DNA of 64,000 nucleotides from Nocardioides terrigena (GTDB lineage: Bacteria > Actinomycetota > Actinomycetes > Propionibacteriales > Nocardioidaceae). Within the stretch, counting starts at the first letter, position 1; each line of letters starts with the position of its first letter. Shown here one piece after another: positions 24,571 to 33,656 of the stretch. The notes beneath the pieces are model-generated. The model ran no database searches, was not told the origin of the DNA, and saw only the letters and a list, made by a program, of their open reading frames with translations. The position numbers and the translations under genes were made by a program. The stretch lies in assembly GCF_003047265.1 (NCBI RefSeq), contig NZ_PZYY01000009.1, positions 84,675-148,674 of the forward strand, in the 5' to 3' direction.

Positions 24571-25146
24571 GTCGACGACCTCGGCGAGCACGGCAGCGAC
24601 GTCGGCGCGGGGCACCTCGGCCCGGGACACCCGCTCCCCCAGCTCGACGCGCCCGGTGGGCTCGTCGTCGGTCAGTCGACCCGGCCGCACGATCGTCCAG
24701 TCCAGGCCGCTGTCGCGCAGCGCCGCGTCGGCGTCGCGCTTGGCCTCGACGTACGCCGCCCAGACCGGCTCGGTGTCGTCGGGGACCGGCTCGTCGACGT
24801 TGATCGCCGACACCTGGACGAAGCGGGTGATCCCCGCGGCCCTGGCCCCGGCGATCGACTTGAGGGAACCCTCGAGGTCGACGGTCCGCTTGCGCTCGAT
24901 GTCGCCGTCGGGGCCACCGCCCGCGGCGAAGACCACCGCGTGCGCACCCTCGAAAGCGGCCGCGAAACCGGCCTCGTCGGCCTGCTCGATGTCGAGCATG
25001 CGGACCTCGGCCCCGGCGGCCTCCAGGTCGGCCCGGTAGGACTCCGAGCGCACCAGGGCAATGGGGGTGTGGCCCCGCTCCACGAGCAGGGGGTGCAGCA
25101 ACCGGGCGATCTGCCCGTTGCCTCCGACGACGGCGATACGACTCAT
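24487..25146 (-). CDS. NAD(P)-binding atypical short-chain dehydrogenase
   Basis: A 219-residue Rossmann protein of the NmrA/atypical SDR type. IAVVGGNGQIARLLHPLL (about residues 4-21) is the dinucleotide loop. VSAINVDEP and the YVEAKRDADAALRDSGLDWTIVRPG run, with its Tyr-x3-Lys, follow. The substrate is unknown; relatives are called NAD(P)H-binding proteins or epimerases. Its C-terminal end, WDLVSGDTPVADEVARV, is well conserved in the family, which supports this frame over the tail of the convergent MFS gene in their overlap. Confidence 0.85.
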   Translation of the reverse strand: MSRIAVVGGNGQIARLLHPLLVERGHTPIALVRSESYRADLEAAGAEVRMLDIEQADEAGFAAAFEGAHAVVFAAGGGPDGDIERKRTVDLEGSLKSIAGARAAGITRFVQVSAINVDEPVPDDTEPVWAAYVEAKRDADAALRDSGLDWTIVRPGRLTDDEPTGRVELGERVSRAEVPRADVAAVLAEVVDSGAGIGAQWDLVSGDTPVADEVARVGG

Positions 25147-25168
25147 GCCCTCCACCGTGCCAGAGGGG

Positions 25169-26662
25169 TCAAGCGCGCGCGACCCGCTCCTCCTGGCGCG
25201 CGACGGTGCCGCGGCGGGCGACGTAGGTGACCGCGAAGCCGAGGACCAGGGCGAGCAGCACACCGAGGTTGGCGTAGGGCCAGTTGCCCTCCCAGAAGCC
25301 CTCGGACTCCACATAGGTGCCGAGGCCGAGCGGCTCCAGCAGGTAGCCCTGCCAGTTGTTCCACGAGGCGGAGGTGGCGAAGTTGTTGACGACGAGCCCC
25401 CAGCCCAGCACGGACGCCACGACCATGGTGCCGAGGGAGACCCAGTCGTAGGAGCCGTAGCGGCCCGAGGCGTCGAACAGCGCCTCGTCGTCGTAGTCAC
25501 GCTTGCGCAACGCGATGTCGGCGATCATGATCCCCGCCCACGCGGCCAGCGGGACGCCGAGCGTGATCAGGAAGCTCTGGAACGGCTCGATGAAGCTGGT
25601 CGCGACGAAGACGACGTAGATCGTGCCCAGGGTCAGGATGATGCCGTCGACCAGGGCGGCGGCGGGGCGCGGGATCCTGACCCCGAGGCTGAGCAGGGTG
25701 AGGCCGCTGGAGTAGATGCCCAGCACCGCGCCGCTGACCAGGGCGAGGATCGCGGCCAGCAGGAATGGCACGAGGAACCACGTCGGCAGCAGCGTGCCGA
25801 GGGTGCCGATCGGGTCGGAGACGATGCCGGCGGACAGCTCCTCCGACGAGCCGGCGAGCAGGAGCCCGAAGACCACCAGCAGCACCGGGGCGATCGCGCC
25901 GCCGAGGGTGTTCCAGCCGACGATGGCCGCCCCCCGGGCGTCACGGTGCTGGTAGCGCGACCAGTCGGCCGCGATGTTGATCCAGCCCAGGCCGAAGCCG
26001 GTCATCACCATGACCAGCGCGCCCACCATCTGCTGGGAGCTGCCGCCGGGCAGGTCGCTCACGGCCGTCCAGTCGATCTCGTCGAGCGTGAGGGCGACGT
26101 AGATGACCGTCGCGATGCCGGTGATCCAGGTCAGGACCGACTGCATCCGCATGATGATGTGGTAGCCCGCGACGCTGGCAGAGACGATCATCAGGGCCAC
26201 CACCACGGTGGCCACGACCTTGGTGGTGGTGCCTCCGGACCAGCCGAGCTGGTCGAAGATCGTGGCCGTGGCCAGGACCGCGAGGATCGCGAGGAACGTC
26301 TCCCAACCGATCGAGACCAGCCACGAGACGACGCCGGGCACCTTCTGCCCGTTGACCCCGAACGCCGCCCGGCTGAGGACCATGGTCGGCGCCGAGCCGC
26401 GCTTGCCGGCGATCGCGATGACCCCGCAGAGCGCGAACGAGACCACGATCCCGACGACGCTGACGACGGCCGCCTGCCAGAAGGAGATGCCGAAGCCGAG
26501 CACGAACGAGCCGTAGCTGATGCCGAAGACGCTGACGTTGGCCGCGAACCACGGCCAGAAGAGGTCGGACGGGCGGGCCGTGCGGGCCGCCTCGTCGATG
26601 ATCTCGATGCCCGTCGTCTCGACTCCGAGGGCGCGGGTCTGCTCCAGCGTGCGGTCGCTCAT
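25169..26662 (-). CDS. NCS1 family purine/cytosine permease
   Basis: A 497-residue permease with about twelve membrane helices, member of the nucleobase-cation symporter 1 family. WFAANVSVFGISYGSFVLG and GINGQ-like GVNGQKVPG in the first third, and WINIAADWSRY in the middle, are typical of cytosine or allantoin permeases. The exact substrate is not evident. ATG 26662 gives the standard N terminus SDRTLEQTRALGVETTGIEI; CACGAT lies 6 nt upstream. It ends 22 nt before the NAD(P)-binding gene and may be co-transcribed with it. Confidence 0.88.
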   Translation of the reverse strand: MSDRTLEQTRALGVETTGIEIIDEAARTARPSDLFWPWFAANVSVFGISYGSFVLGFGISFWQAAVVSVVGIVVSFALCGVIAIAGKRGSAPTMVLSRAAFGVNGQKVPGVVSWLVSIGWETFLAILAVLATATIFDQLGWSGGTTTKVVATVVVALMIVSASVAGYHIIMRMQSVLTWITGIATVIYVALTLDEIDWTAVSDLPGGSSQQMVGALVMVMTGFGLGWINIAADWSRYQHRDARGAAIVGWNTLGGAIAPVLLVVFGLLLAGSSEELSAGIVSDPIGTLGTLLPTWFLVPFLLAAILALVSGAVLGIYSSGLTLLSLGVRIPRPAAALVDGIILTLGTIYVVFVATSFIEPFQSFLITLGVPLAAWAGIMIADIALRKRDYDDEALFDASGRYGSYDWVSLGTMVVASVLGWGLVVNNFATSASWNNWQGYLLEPLGLGTYVESEGFWEGNWPYANLGVLLALVLGFAVTYVARRGTVARQEERVARA

Positions 26663-26733
26663 GGGCTCATCGTGCCGTACGCCGCGCACGTCGCGCGCTC
26701 GACGTCACGCCCACCCGGTGCGAGGCTGCGCGC

Positions 26734-27309
26734 ATGGGTGTGCAGGACGACGCGGAGCACGTCGAGCCGGGAACCGTGGACGAGTGGGCGGCCTGGCTCG
26801 CGGAGCACCACGACGGGGGTGTCGGCGTGTGGCTCGTCTCTCCGAGGCGGGCCGCCGACCGCGCGGTCTCCTACGAGGTCAGCGTGATCGAGGCGCTGCG
26901 GTGGGGGTGGGTCGACTCGACCCAGAAACCGGTCGACGACGTCCGCACGAAGCAGTGGTTCGCGCCGCGTCGTCCGACGAGCATCTGGACGCGACCCAAC
27001 AAGGCACGGGTCGCCCGCCTCGAGACCGAGGGACGGCTGGAGGCTCCGGGGCGGGCGGCCGTCGAGGCCGCGCAGGCCAACGGCAACTGGACGCTCATGG
27101 ACGACGTCGACGACCGGGTCGTGCCGGACGACCTCGCTGCGGCGTTCGAGGCCCGTCCCGGCTCGCGCGAGCACTGGGACGCCTTCTCACCGTCGGCGCA
27201 GAAGCAGATGCTCGCCTGGGTCGTGATGGCCAAGCGGCCGGCGACGCGGGCCCAGCGCGTCACGGCGATCGCCGAGGCCGCGGCCCGCGGCGAGAAGGCC
27301 GTCGGCTGA
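26734..27309 (+). CDS. YdeI/OmpD-associated family protein
   Basis: A 191-residue soluble protein of the YdeI/OmpD-associated family. Typical features are WLAEHHDGGVGVWLV, the Y(E)VSVIEALRWGWVDS block, RPNKARVARL and a C-terminal FSPSAQKQMLAWV...R segment. Members are common in actinobacteria and of unknown function; some relatives are linked to bacteriocin or acid stress protection. ATG 26734 is the first start; upstream spacing is short to the divergent NCS1 permease. Confidence 0.82.
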   Translation: MGVQDDAEHVEPGTVDEWAAWLAEHHDGGVGVWLVSPRRAADRAVSYEVSVIEALRWGWVDSTQKPVDDVRTKQWFAPRRPTSIWTRPNKARVARLETEGRLEAPGRAAVEAAQANGNWTLMDDVDDRVVPDDLAAAFEARPGSREHWDAFSPSAQKQMLAWVVMAKRPATRAQRVTAIAEAAARGEKAVG

Positions 27310-27429
27310 GCACCCCGGGCGCACCCACAACAGGGGAAGGTTCTCGCTGGACGCACCGTCGACGGCGGACGGCGCGTAGCGTCGTACGGGACTGAGCGCC
27401 CGCTCGTGCCGCCCGGCCAGGGGGCAGTC

Positions 27430-29130
27430 ATGCGGCTCGATCCGCACTTCAGGAGGACGGCAGCCAGGTGCTGCCTCCCCGGCGCACTCTCGGCGCTCCT
27501 GCTCCTCGGCTGCTCGCCGGCCGGGCCGCTACCGCTGGCGGTCGAGACCGCGGGCGCGACGACCAGGCTGTCCGGCGCAGGTGGACCGGCGCCCAACATC
27601 GTCGTGGTGATGGCCGACGACATGCGCTTCGACGACCTGCGCTTCGCCCCCGGGCTCCGGAGGCTGGCCCGGACCGGCGTGACGTTCGAGAACTCCTTCT
27701 CCTCCTTTCCGCTCTGCTGCCCCGCGCGCGCTTCCTTCCTGACCGGTCAGCTGCCCCACAACCACGGCGTCCTCTGGCACGGCAAGCCGCAGGGCTACCG
27801 CGTGTTCGACGACTCACGCACCCTGGCGACCGCGGTCGGGGAGGCCGGCTACCGCACGGGATTCGTCGGCAAGTACCTCAACCGGTACGGCCTCGACCCG
27901 TCGCGCGTGCACGGGACCCCGTCACACCGGTACGTGCCGAACGGGTGGACGGACTGGTACGCGACCTTCGAGGACCCGGGGGTCCCGGGCGTCCTCGGTG
28001 ACGCCTACGACTACTACTCGACGCCGTTCAACATCAACGGCTCGTGGAGGAACCACGTGGGGCGCTACCAGACCGAGGTGGTCGGCGCCTACACCCGCAC
28101 CCTCGTCAGGAAGTACCACCGCCAGCCCGATCCGTTCCTGCTCTACGTCAACTACCTCGCCCCGCACAGCGGCGCCCCTCGGGAGGCCGACGACCCGCGC
28201 GGGGTCCGCGACCGGGCCGGACGGAGGGTGCGGATCTCCACGCCGGCCCGCCCGGGCCGGGTCCGGGGTCGCTTCGACCACGTGGTCGACCGTGCCTCCG
28301 GGGTGCCGCGCGGTGGCGGGGCCGTCGAGCCCGATGTCTCGGACAAGCCGCCGTTCGTGCGCCGTCGTCGCGACCTCTCACCCACAGAGCGCGCAGCGGC
28401 CCTGCAGATCACTCGTCAGCGGGCGGAAGCGATCCTCGCCATGGACCGGGACATCGCGCGGACCGTCCGGACGTTGAAGCGGAGCGGGGAGTGGGCCGAC
28501 ACGGTCTTCGTCTTCACGTCCGACAACGGCTACCTCCTGGGTGAGCACCGCCTCATGCAGGCCAAGGTCCGAGGCTACGAACCGTCGCTCCGCGTCCCGC
28601 TCCTCGTCACCGGCCCCGGTCTGCGCGACGGCTCACGGCGCTACGACCCGATCACGACGGTGGACCTGACGGCGACTCTGCTGGACATCGCGGGAGCCGC
28701 GGCGCCACGACCGGCCGACGGCGTCTCGCTGCTCGACGTGCTGGACGGCAGCGACACCGGCTGGGTGCGGGCGGTGCCCGTCGAGTCGGCGTACGGCGTG
28801 CAGGAGGTCGGGTCGGTATTCGGCACGGGCGACCACCGTCGCAGCGTGGGCGTGCGGACGTCGCGCTTCAGCTACACCGTCTACAGCTCGGGCCTCCGGG
28901 AGCTCTACGACCTCTCCCGCGACCCGCACGAGCTTGAGTCCGTCGCCGGCCGCCCGGCGTACCGGACGGACCGTCGCGCGCTCCAGGGCGTCCTGGACCG
29001 GCTCGAGGACTGTCGCGGGAGCGGGTGCCTGGTGCCCCTGCCCGACCGACTGGCGGTCGACGCCGCCACCAACCGACGTGCGTCGCGACGGTGGCTCACC
29101 GAGCACCGGCGCCGCTACGGCTGGCAGTGA
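27430..29130 (+). CDS. lipoprotein sulfatase
   Basis: A 566-residue type I sulfatase anchored outside the membrane. A signal peptide ends in the lipobox LLLGC (about residue 28). VVMADDMRFDD supplies the metal aspartates. CCPAR (about 93-97) is the CxPxR motif whose first Cys becomes formylglycine. FTSDNGYLLGEHR and a lysine-bearing helix follow. It cleaves sulfate esters, perhaps from carbohydrates in the environment. A basic Arg/Gly-rich insert lies near residues 255-310. ATG 27430 follows AGGGGG; GTG 27406 is less likely because it would add residues before the signal. Confidence 0.88.
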   Translation: MRLDPHFRRTAARCCLPGALSALLLLGCSPAGPLPLAVETAGATTRLSGAGGPAPNIVVVMADDMRFDDLRFAPGLRRLARTGVTFENSFSSFPLCCPARASFLTGQLPHNHGVLWHGKPQGYRVFDDSRTLATAVGEAGYRTGFVGKYLNRYGLDPSRVHGTPSHRYVPNGWTDWYATFEDPGVPGVLGDAYDYYSTPFNINGSWRNHVGRYQTEVVGAYTRTLVRKYHRQPDPFLLYVNYLAPHSGAPREADDPRGVRDRAGRRVRISTPARPGRVRGRFDHVVDRASGVPRGGGAVEPDVSDKPPFVRRRRDLSPTERAAALQITRQRAEAILAMDRDIARTVRTLKRSGEWADTVFVFTSDNGYLLGEHRLMQAKVRGYEPSLRVPLLVTGPGLRDGSRRYDPITTVDLTATLLDIAGAAAPRPADGVSLLDVLDGSDTGWVRAVPVESAYGVQEVGSVFGTGDHRRSVGVRTSRFSYTVYSSGLRELYDLSRDPHELESVAGRPAYRTDRRALQGVLDRLEDCRGSGCLVPLPDRLAVDAATNRRASRRWLTEHRRRYGWQ

Positions 29131-29132
29131 CG

Positions 29133-29852
29133 TCAGACGGCACACCCGTCGGGGCCGCACGCCTCGCCCGACTCCCCCACCGTGCCGGCGACCATCTGCA
29201 CGGCCGGGGTGCGCTCGGACCACGCCCGCTCGAGCACCTGCGTGAAGGTGTCGACCGGCTGGGCGCCGCTGACGCCGTACTTCTCGTCGATCACGAAGAA
29301 CGGCACCCCGGTGGCGCCGAAGCGCTGGGCCTGCTCGATGTCGGCCCAGACCTCGTCGGCCAGCTCGTCGCTGCCGAGCACCCGGTCGACGGCGGTCGCG
29401 TCCACGCCGGCGCCCACGGCGACCTCACGGAGCACGGCGTGGTCGGCGACGTTGCGGGCCTCGACGAAGTACGCCGAGAGCAGCGCCTCCTTGAGTGCGC
29501 CCTGGAGGGCGGAGCCACCCTCGTGGTGGGCGAGGTGGAGCAGCCGGTGCGCGTCCATGGTGCCGACGCGCAGCGAGTCGTGGTGGCGCCAGACCATGCC
29601 CTCCTCGGCGGCGACGGCCTCGACCCGGTCGATCATGTCCTTGCCGGCGTCCGGCCCGCCGCCGTACTTGCGGCCCAGGGCCTCCGCGACCGTCTCGACA
29701 GGAACATCGGGGGCGCCGGGGTCGAGCTGGAAGGAGTGCCAGACGACCTCCACGTCGTCGGCGTGCTCGAAGCTCGCGAGCGCCGTCTCGAGGCGGCGCT
29801 TGCCGATGAAGCACCAGGGGCAGACCACGTCGGACCAGATGTCGATGCGCAT
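29133..29852 (-). CDS. DsbA family oxidoreductase (FrnE-like)
   Basis: A 239-residue thioredoxin-fold protein. The CPWC active site is at about residues 11-14 (SDVVCPWCFIG), the cis-Pro loop is in GVPFFVIDEKYGVSGAQ, and the C terminus has CGPDGC. There is no signal peptide, so it is cytosolic, as for FrnE-type proteins linked to polyketide or oxidative stress chemistry. It converges on the sulfatase gene with a 2-nt gap. ATG 29852 begins the conserved beta strand. Confidence 0.9.
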   Translation of the reverse strand: MRIDIWSDVVCPWCFIGKRRLETALASFEHADDVEVVWHSFQLDPGAPDVPVETVAEALGRKYGGGPDAGKDMIDRVEAVAAEEGMVWRHHDSLRVGTMDAHRLLHLAHHEGGSALQGALKEALLSAYFVEARNVADHAVLREVAVGAGVDATAVDRVLGSDELADEVWADIEQAQRFGATGVPFFVIDEKYGVSGAQPVDTFTQVLERAWSERTPAVQMVAGTVGESGEACGPDGCAV

Positions 29853-29920
29853 GACGGCTGCAACAGGGGCCGGCACCGCGGTGTTCCCGGCCGGGTCGGT
29901 GAGGTGGGTCTCGGACGCAC

Positions 29921-29961
29921 GAGGGGCCGCCCGCCGGACGGGTGTCCGGGGGCGGCCCCTC
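29921..29961 (-). terminator. ilvC terminator hairpin
   Basis: GAGGGGCCGCC (29921-29931) and GGCGGCCCCTC (29951-29961) form an 11-bp GC stem, with a nested CCGGAC/GTCCGG stem inside. It lies 9 nt after the ilvC stop on the minus strand. No T run follows. Confidence 0.7.
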
Positions 29962-29969
29962 GAGGTGGG

Positions 29970-30998
29970 TCAGCGGGTCGCGGTGCCCTCGACGTAGTCG
30001 GAGTCGTGCGACTTCACCCAGGCCATGAGCTTGCGGAGCTCGCGGCCGGTGGACTCGATCGGGTGGCTCTCGCCCTTGGCCCGCAGCTCCTTGAACTCGG
30101 GGCCGCCGGCGTCCTGGTCGTCGATGAAGCGCTGCGCGAACGCACCGTTCCTGATGTCCTCGAGCACCGCCTGCATGTTCTCCTTCACCTGCGGGGTGAT
30201 GACCCGCGGACCGGAGACGTAGTCGCCGTACTCGGCCGTGTCGGAGACCGACCAGCGCTGCTTGGCGATGCCGCCCTCGTACATGAGGTCGACGATGAGC
30301 TTGAGCTCGTGCAGGCACTCGAAGTAGGCGACCTCGGGCTGGTAGCCGGCCTCGATGAGGGTCTCGAAGCCGTACATCACCAGCTGCGACGCGCCGCCGC
30401 ACAGGACGGCCTGCTCGCCGAACAGGTCGGTCTCGGTCTCCTCGGCGAAGGTGGTCTTGATGCCGCCGGCACGCAGGCCGCCGATGCCCTTGGCGTAGGA
30501 CAGGGCAAGCTCCCAGGCCTTGCCGGAGGCGTCCTCCTCGACGGCGACGAGCACGGGCACGCCGCGACCGTCGACGTACTCACGGCGTACGAGGTGGCCG
30601 GGGCCCTTGGGGGCGACCATGAAGACGTCGACGCCCTCGGGCGGGGTGATGTAGCCGAAGCGGATGTTGAAGCCGTGGCCGAAGACGAGGGTGTCGCCCG
30701 GGGTCAGGTGCGGCTCGATCGACTCGGCGTACACGTGGCGCTGCACCTGGTCGGGGGTGAGGATGACGATGACGTCGGCCTCCTCCACCGCCTCGGCGAC
30801 GTCGAGGACCCGCAGGCCCTCGGCCTCGGCCTTGGCGCGGCTCCTGGAGCCCGGGGCGAGGCCGATGCGGACGTCGACGCCCGAGTCGCGCAGGCTCAGC
30901 GCGTGCGCGTGGCCCTGGCTGCCGTAACCGATGACGGCGACGTTCTTGCCCTGGATCAGGGACAGGTCGGCGTCGTCGTCGTAGAACATCTCAGCCAC
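29970..30998 (-). CDS. ilvC: ketol-acid reductoisomerase
   Basis: A 342-residue class I enzyme converting acetolactate or acetohydroxybutyrate to the dihydroxy acids with NADPH and Mg2+. The dinucleotide loop GYGSQGHAHALSLRDSG (about residues 25-41), GPGHLVRREY, and the metal-binding FGEQAVLCGG and YFECLHELKLIVDLMYEGG blocks are present. GTG 30998 follows AAGGAG by 8 nt. It is the last gene of ilvB-ilvN-ilvC, 50 nt after ilvN, under the attenuator in front of ilvB. Confidence 0.96.
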   Translation of the reverse strand: MAEMFYDDDADLSLIQGKNVAVIGYGSQGHAHALSLRDSGVDVRIGLAPGSRSRAKAEAEGLRVLDVAEAVEEADVIVILTPDQVQRHVYAESIEPHLTPGDTLVFGHGFNIRFGYITPPEGVDVFMVAPKGPGHLVRREYVDGRGVPVLVAVEEDASGKAWELALSYAKGIGGLRAGGIKTTFAEETETDLFGEQAVLCGGASQLVMYGFETLIEAGYQPEVAYFECLHELKLIVDLMYEGGIAKQRWSVSDTAEYGDYVSGPRVITPQVKENMQAVLEDIRNGAFAQRFIDDQDAGGPEFKELRAKGESHPIESTGRELRKLMAWVKSHDSDYVEGTATR

Positions 30999-31048
30999 TG
31001 GTGGCTCTCCTTCTGGGTTGGGGTGGTGCGCAGGTGGTGTGTCGGTGG

Positions 31049-31600
31049 TCAGGGTGTGGCGGCCGGTGCGGCCGCGGGTGCGGGGACCGGCACGGGCCGG
31101 AGGCTGCGCTCGCTGATCGAGCGGGAGCCGCGGCCGATGGCGACCATGCCCGACTGCACCAGCTCGCGGATGCCGAAGGGCTCGAGCACCCGCAGGAAGT
31201 CGGCCAGCTTGTCGGAGTTGCCGGTCACCTGGATGGTGACCGCGTCCGGCGCCACGTCGACCACCTTGGCACGGAACAGCTGCACGGCGTCGAGCACGGC
31301 ACCACGGGTGGAGGCGTCGGCCCGGACCTTGACCAGCATCAGCTCGCGGTCGATCGAGCCGGCATGGTCGAGCTCGACGATCTTGATCACCTCGACCAGC
31401 TTGTTGAGCTGCTTGGTGACCTGCTCGAGCGGTGACTCGTCCACGTTGACGACGATGGTCATCCGGGACACCTCGGGGTGCTCGGTGGGGCCCACCGCAA
31501 GGCTGTCGATGTTGAAGCCGCGACGGCTGAAGAGGCCGGCGATGCGGGCCAGGACGCCGGGCTTGTTCTCGACCAGGACCGAGAGGGTGTGTGTGCTCAT
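31049..31600 (-). CDS. ilvN: acetolactate synthase small subunit
   Basis: A 183-residue regulatory subunit giving valine feedback control of acetolactate synthase. The N-terminal ACT domain has LSVLVENKPGVLARIAGLFSRRGFNI, with the second domain from about residue 80. The Pro/Ala-rich tail of about 15 residues is an extra. ATG 31600 overlaps the ilvB stop (ATGA), so the subunits are made in step. Confidence 0.95.
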   Translation of the reverse strand: MSTHTLSVLVENKPGVLARIAGLFSRRGFNIDSLAVGPTEHPEVSRMTIVVNVDESPLEQVTKQLNKLVEVIKIVELDHAGSIDRELMLVKVRADASTRGAVLDAVQLFRAKVVDVAPDAVTIQVTGNSDKLADFLRVLEPFGIRELVQSGMVAIGRGSRSISERSLRPVPVPAPAAAPAATP

Positions 31601-33390
31601 CAGAGGTTGTCCTCGTCGAACTCGGGCGCGAGGTCGCGCGCGTACTTGATCTCGTCGTTGCTGGTGCCGGCGGCGACCATCGGCCAGACCATCGCGTCGC
31701 GGTGGACGCGGAAGTCCACCACCACGGGCTGGTCGTCGATGGCCATGGCCTTCTCGATCGTGGCGTCGACCTGCTCCGGGGAGTCGCAGGCCAGCCCCAC
31801 GCAGCCGTAGGCGTCGGCGAGCTTGACGAAGTCGGGGATCCGCTTGGAGTGCAGGTCGGTGTTGGAGTAGCGCTCGTTGTAGAAGAGCGTCTGCCACTGC
31901 CGGACCATGCCCAGCGACTCGTTGTTGATGATCGCGACCTTGATCGGGATGTCGTTGATCGCGCAGGTGGCCAGCTCCTGGTTGGTCATCTGGAAGCAAC
32001 CGTCGCCGTCGACGGCCCAGACCGTCGACCCGGGCATGCCCACCTTGGCGCCCATCGCGGCCGGGACGGCGTAGCCCATGGTGCCGAGGCCGCCGGAGTT
32101 GAGCCAGGTGTTGGGCTTCTCGTAGCCGATGAACTGTGCCGCCCACATCTGGTGCTGGCCCACGCCCGAGGTGAAGATCGTGTCCGGCCCGGCGATCGCG
32201 CCGAGCCGCTCGATGACGTACTGCGGGGCGAGCCCGGTGGCCGGGGTGTCGTAGCCGAGCGGGTAGCGCTTCTTGACACCCGCCAGGAACTCGACCCACG
32301 CCTCGTAGTCACCGGTGTGGCCGGCATCGGCCTGCGTGGTGAGCAGCGCGAGGAGGTCGACGATCACCTCGTGGCAGTCCCCCACGATCGGCACGTCGGC
32401 GTGCCGGTTCTTGCCGATCTCGGCCGGGTCGATGTCGGCGTGGATCACCTTGGCGCCGGGCGCGAAGGAGTCCAGGTTGCCGGTGACCCGGTCGTCGAAG
32501 CGGGCACCGAGGCTGATGATCAGGTCGCTCTTCTGCAGGCCCGCGACCGCGGCGACGGTGCCGTGCATGCCCGGCATGCCGAGGTGCTGCGCGTGGCTGT
32601 CGGGGAAGGCGCCGCGCGCCATCAGCGTGGTCACCACCGGCATCCCGGTCGCCTCGGCGAGCTTGAGCAGCGCCTGGGAGGCCCGGGCGCGGATGACGCC
32701 GCCGCCGACGTAGAGCACCGGGCGACGCGCCTCGAGGATGAGCCGGGCCGCCTCGCGGATCTGCTTGCTGTGCGGGCGGGTCACCGGGCGGTAGCCGGGC
32801 AGCTGGAGCTCTGTCGGCCACGCGAACGTCGTGCTGGCCTGCAGCGCCGACTTGGCGACGTCGACGAGCACCGGGCCGGGGCGGCCGGTGGAGGCGATGT
32901 GGAAGGCCTCGGCCACCGTGCGCGGGATGTCGCGCGGGTCGGTGACGAGGAAGTTGTGCTTGGTGATGGGCATCGTGATGCCCCGGATGTCGGCCTCCTG
33001 GAAGGCGTCCGTGCCGATCATGCTGGCCCCGACCTGCCCGGTGATGGCCACCAGCGGCACCGAGTCCATGTGCGCGTCCGCGAGCGGGGTCACGAGGTTG
33101 GTGGCACCCGGGCCGGACGTGGCCATGCACACGCCCACCCGGCCGGTCGCCGCGGCGTACCCCTGGGCGGCGTGCCCGGCGCCCTGCTCGTGGCGGACCA
33201 GGATGTGGCGGATCCGGGTGGAGTCCATGAGCGGGTCGTACGCCGGCAGGATCGCACCGCCCGGGATGCCGAAGATGTCGGTGGCACCCGCGCTCTCGAG
33301 CGACCTGATCAGGCTCTGCGCGCCCGTCATTCCCTCGCCCGACGACGCCGTCCCGGTCGTCGGGACTCCCGTGATGCCCGTCTCACTCAT
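31600..33390 (-). CDS. ilvB: acetolactate synthase large (catalytic) subunit
   Basis: A 596-residue TPP enzyme joining two pyruvates or pyruvate and 2-oxobutyrate, the first common step to valine, leucine and isoleucine. The catalytic Glu is in VRHEQGAGHAAQGYA (about residue 66), and the TPP/Mg motif starts at GDGCFQM and ends in NN. ATG 33390 follows AGAAGGAAG. It is the first gene of ilvB-ilvN-ilvC, preceded by a terminator and an Ile-Leu-Val leader peptide. Confidence 0.96.
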   Translation of the reverse strand: MSETGITGVPTTGTASSGEGMTGAQSLIRSLESAGATDIFGIPGGAILPAYDPLMDSTRIRHILVRHEQGAGHAAQGYAAATGRVGVCMATSGPGATNLVTPLADAHMDSVPLVAITGQVGASMIGTDAFQEADIRGITMPITKHNFLVTDPRDIPRTVAEAFHIASTGRPGPVLVDVAKSALQASTTFAWPTELQLPGYRPVTRPHSKQIREAARLILEARRPVLYVGGGVIRARASQALLKLAEATGMPVVTTLMARGAFPDSHAQHLGMPGMHGTVAAVAGLQKSDLIISLGARFDDRVTGNLDSFAPGAKVIHADIDPAEIGKNRHADVPIVGDCHEVIVDLLALLTTQADAGHTGDYEAWVEFLAGVKKRYPLGYDTPATGLAPQYVIERLGAIAGPDTIFTSGVGQHQMWAAQFIGYEKPNTWLNSGGLGTMGYAVPAAMGAKVGMPGSTVWAVDGDGCFQMTNQELATCAINDIPIKVAIINNESLGMVRQWQTLFYNERYSNTDLHSKRIPDFVKLADAYGCVGLACDSPEQVDATIEKAMAIDDQPVVVDFRVHRDAMVWPMVAAGTSNDEIKYARDLAPEFDEDNL

Positions 33391-33427
33391 GGTGCTTCCT
33401 TCTCGTCATCACAATCCTCCGGCCAAC

Positions 33428-33461
33428 AAAAAACCCCTCGGCCCGGTGGGCAACGAGGGGT
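33428..33461 (-). terminator. attenuator terminator upstream of ilvB
   Basis: On the minus strand ACCCCTCG and CGAGGGGT pair (8 bp) around a 12-nt loop and are followed by six T residues. It lies between the leader peptide (stop 33490) and ilvB (start 33390). Premature termination here is the expected off state of a BCAA attenuator. Confidence 0.85.
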
Positions 33462-33489
33462 GACGCATGGGCGATCAGCCTGCTGGCTG

Positions 33490-33543
33490 TCAGCTCACGC
33501 GTCGCGTGCGTACAAGAATCCGTGCGGATGTCTGGGAGCGCAT
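33490..33543 (-). CDS. ilvB leader peptide MRSQTSARILVRTRRVS
   Basis: A 17-residue peptide with Ile-Leu-Val encoded by ATT CTT GTA, three codons that are all rare in this GC-rich genome. A ribosome short of any one of the three charged tRNAs would stall there. It resembles the ILV-containing ilvB leaders described in streptomycetes and corynebacteria. A TTGACG -35 and GACGGT -10 with 18 nt between place the start of the RNA almost at the ATG. Confidence 0.85.
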   Translation of the reverse strand: MRSQTSARILVRTRRVS

Positions 33544-33656
33544 GCGCCTACCGTCGCCGTCGGGTCGTTCCGGCGTCAACCGAGTCTGCCACCTGTCCCA
33601 CTATCTGGTACGCCGGTCTCGCCATGTGGTTGCCGGCTCGCCCTCCGATGAGGCGC

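Noticed and set aside
29025..31649. A plus-strand frame of 874 codons
   Set aside because: It runs antisense to dsbA-like, ilvC and ilvN, is rich in Gly/Asp/His/Arg and has no family motif.
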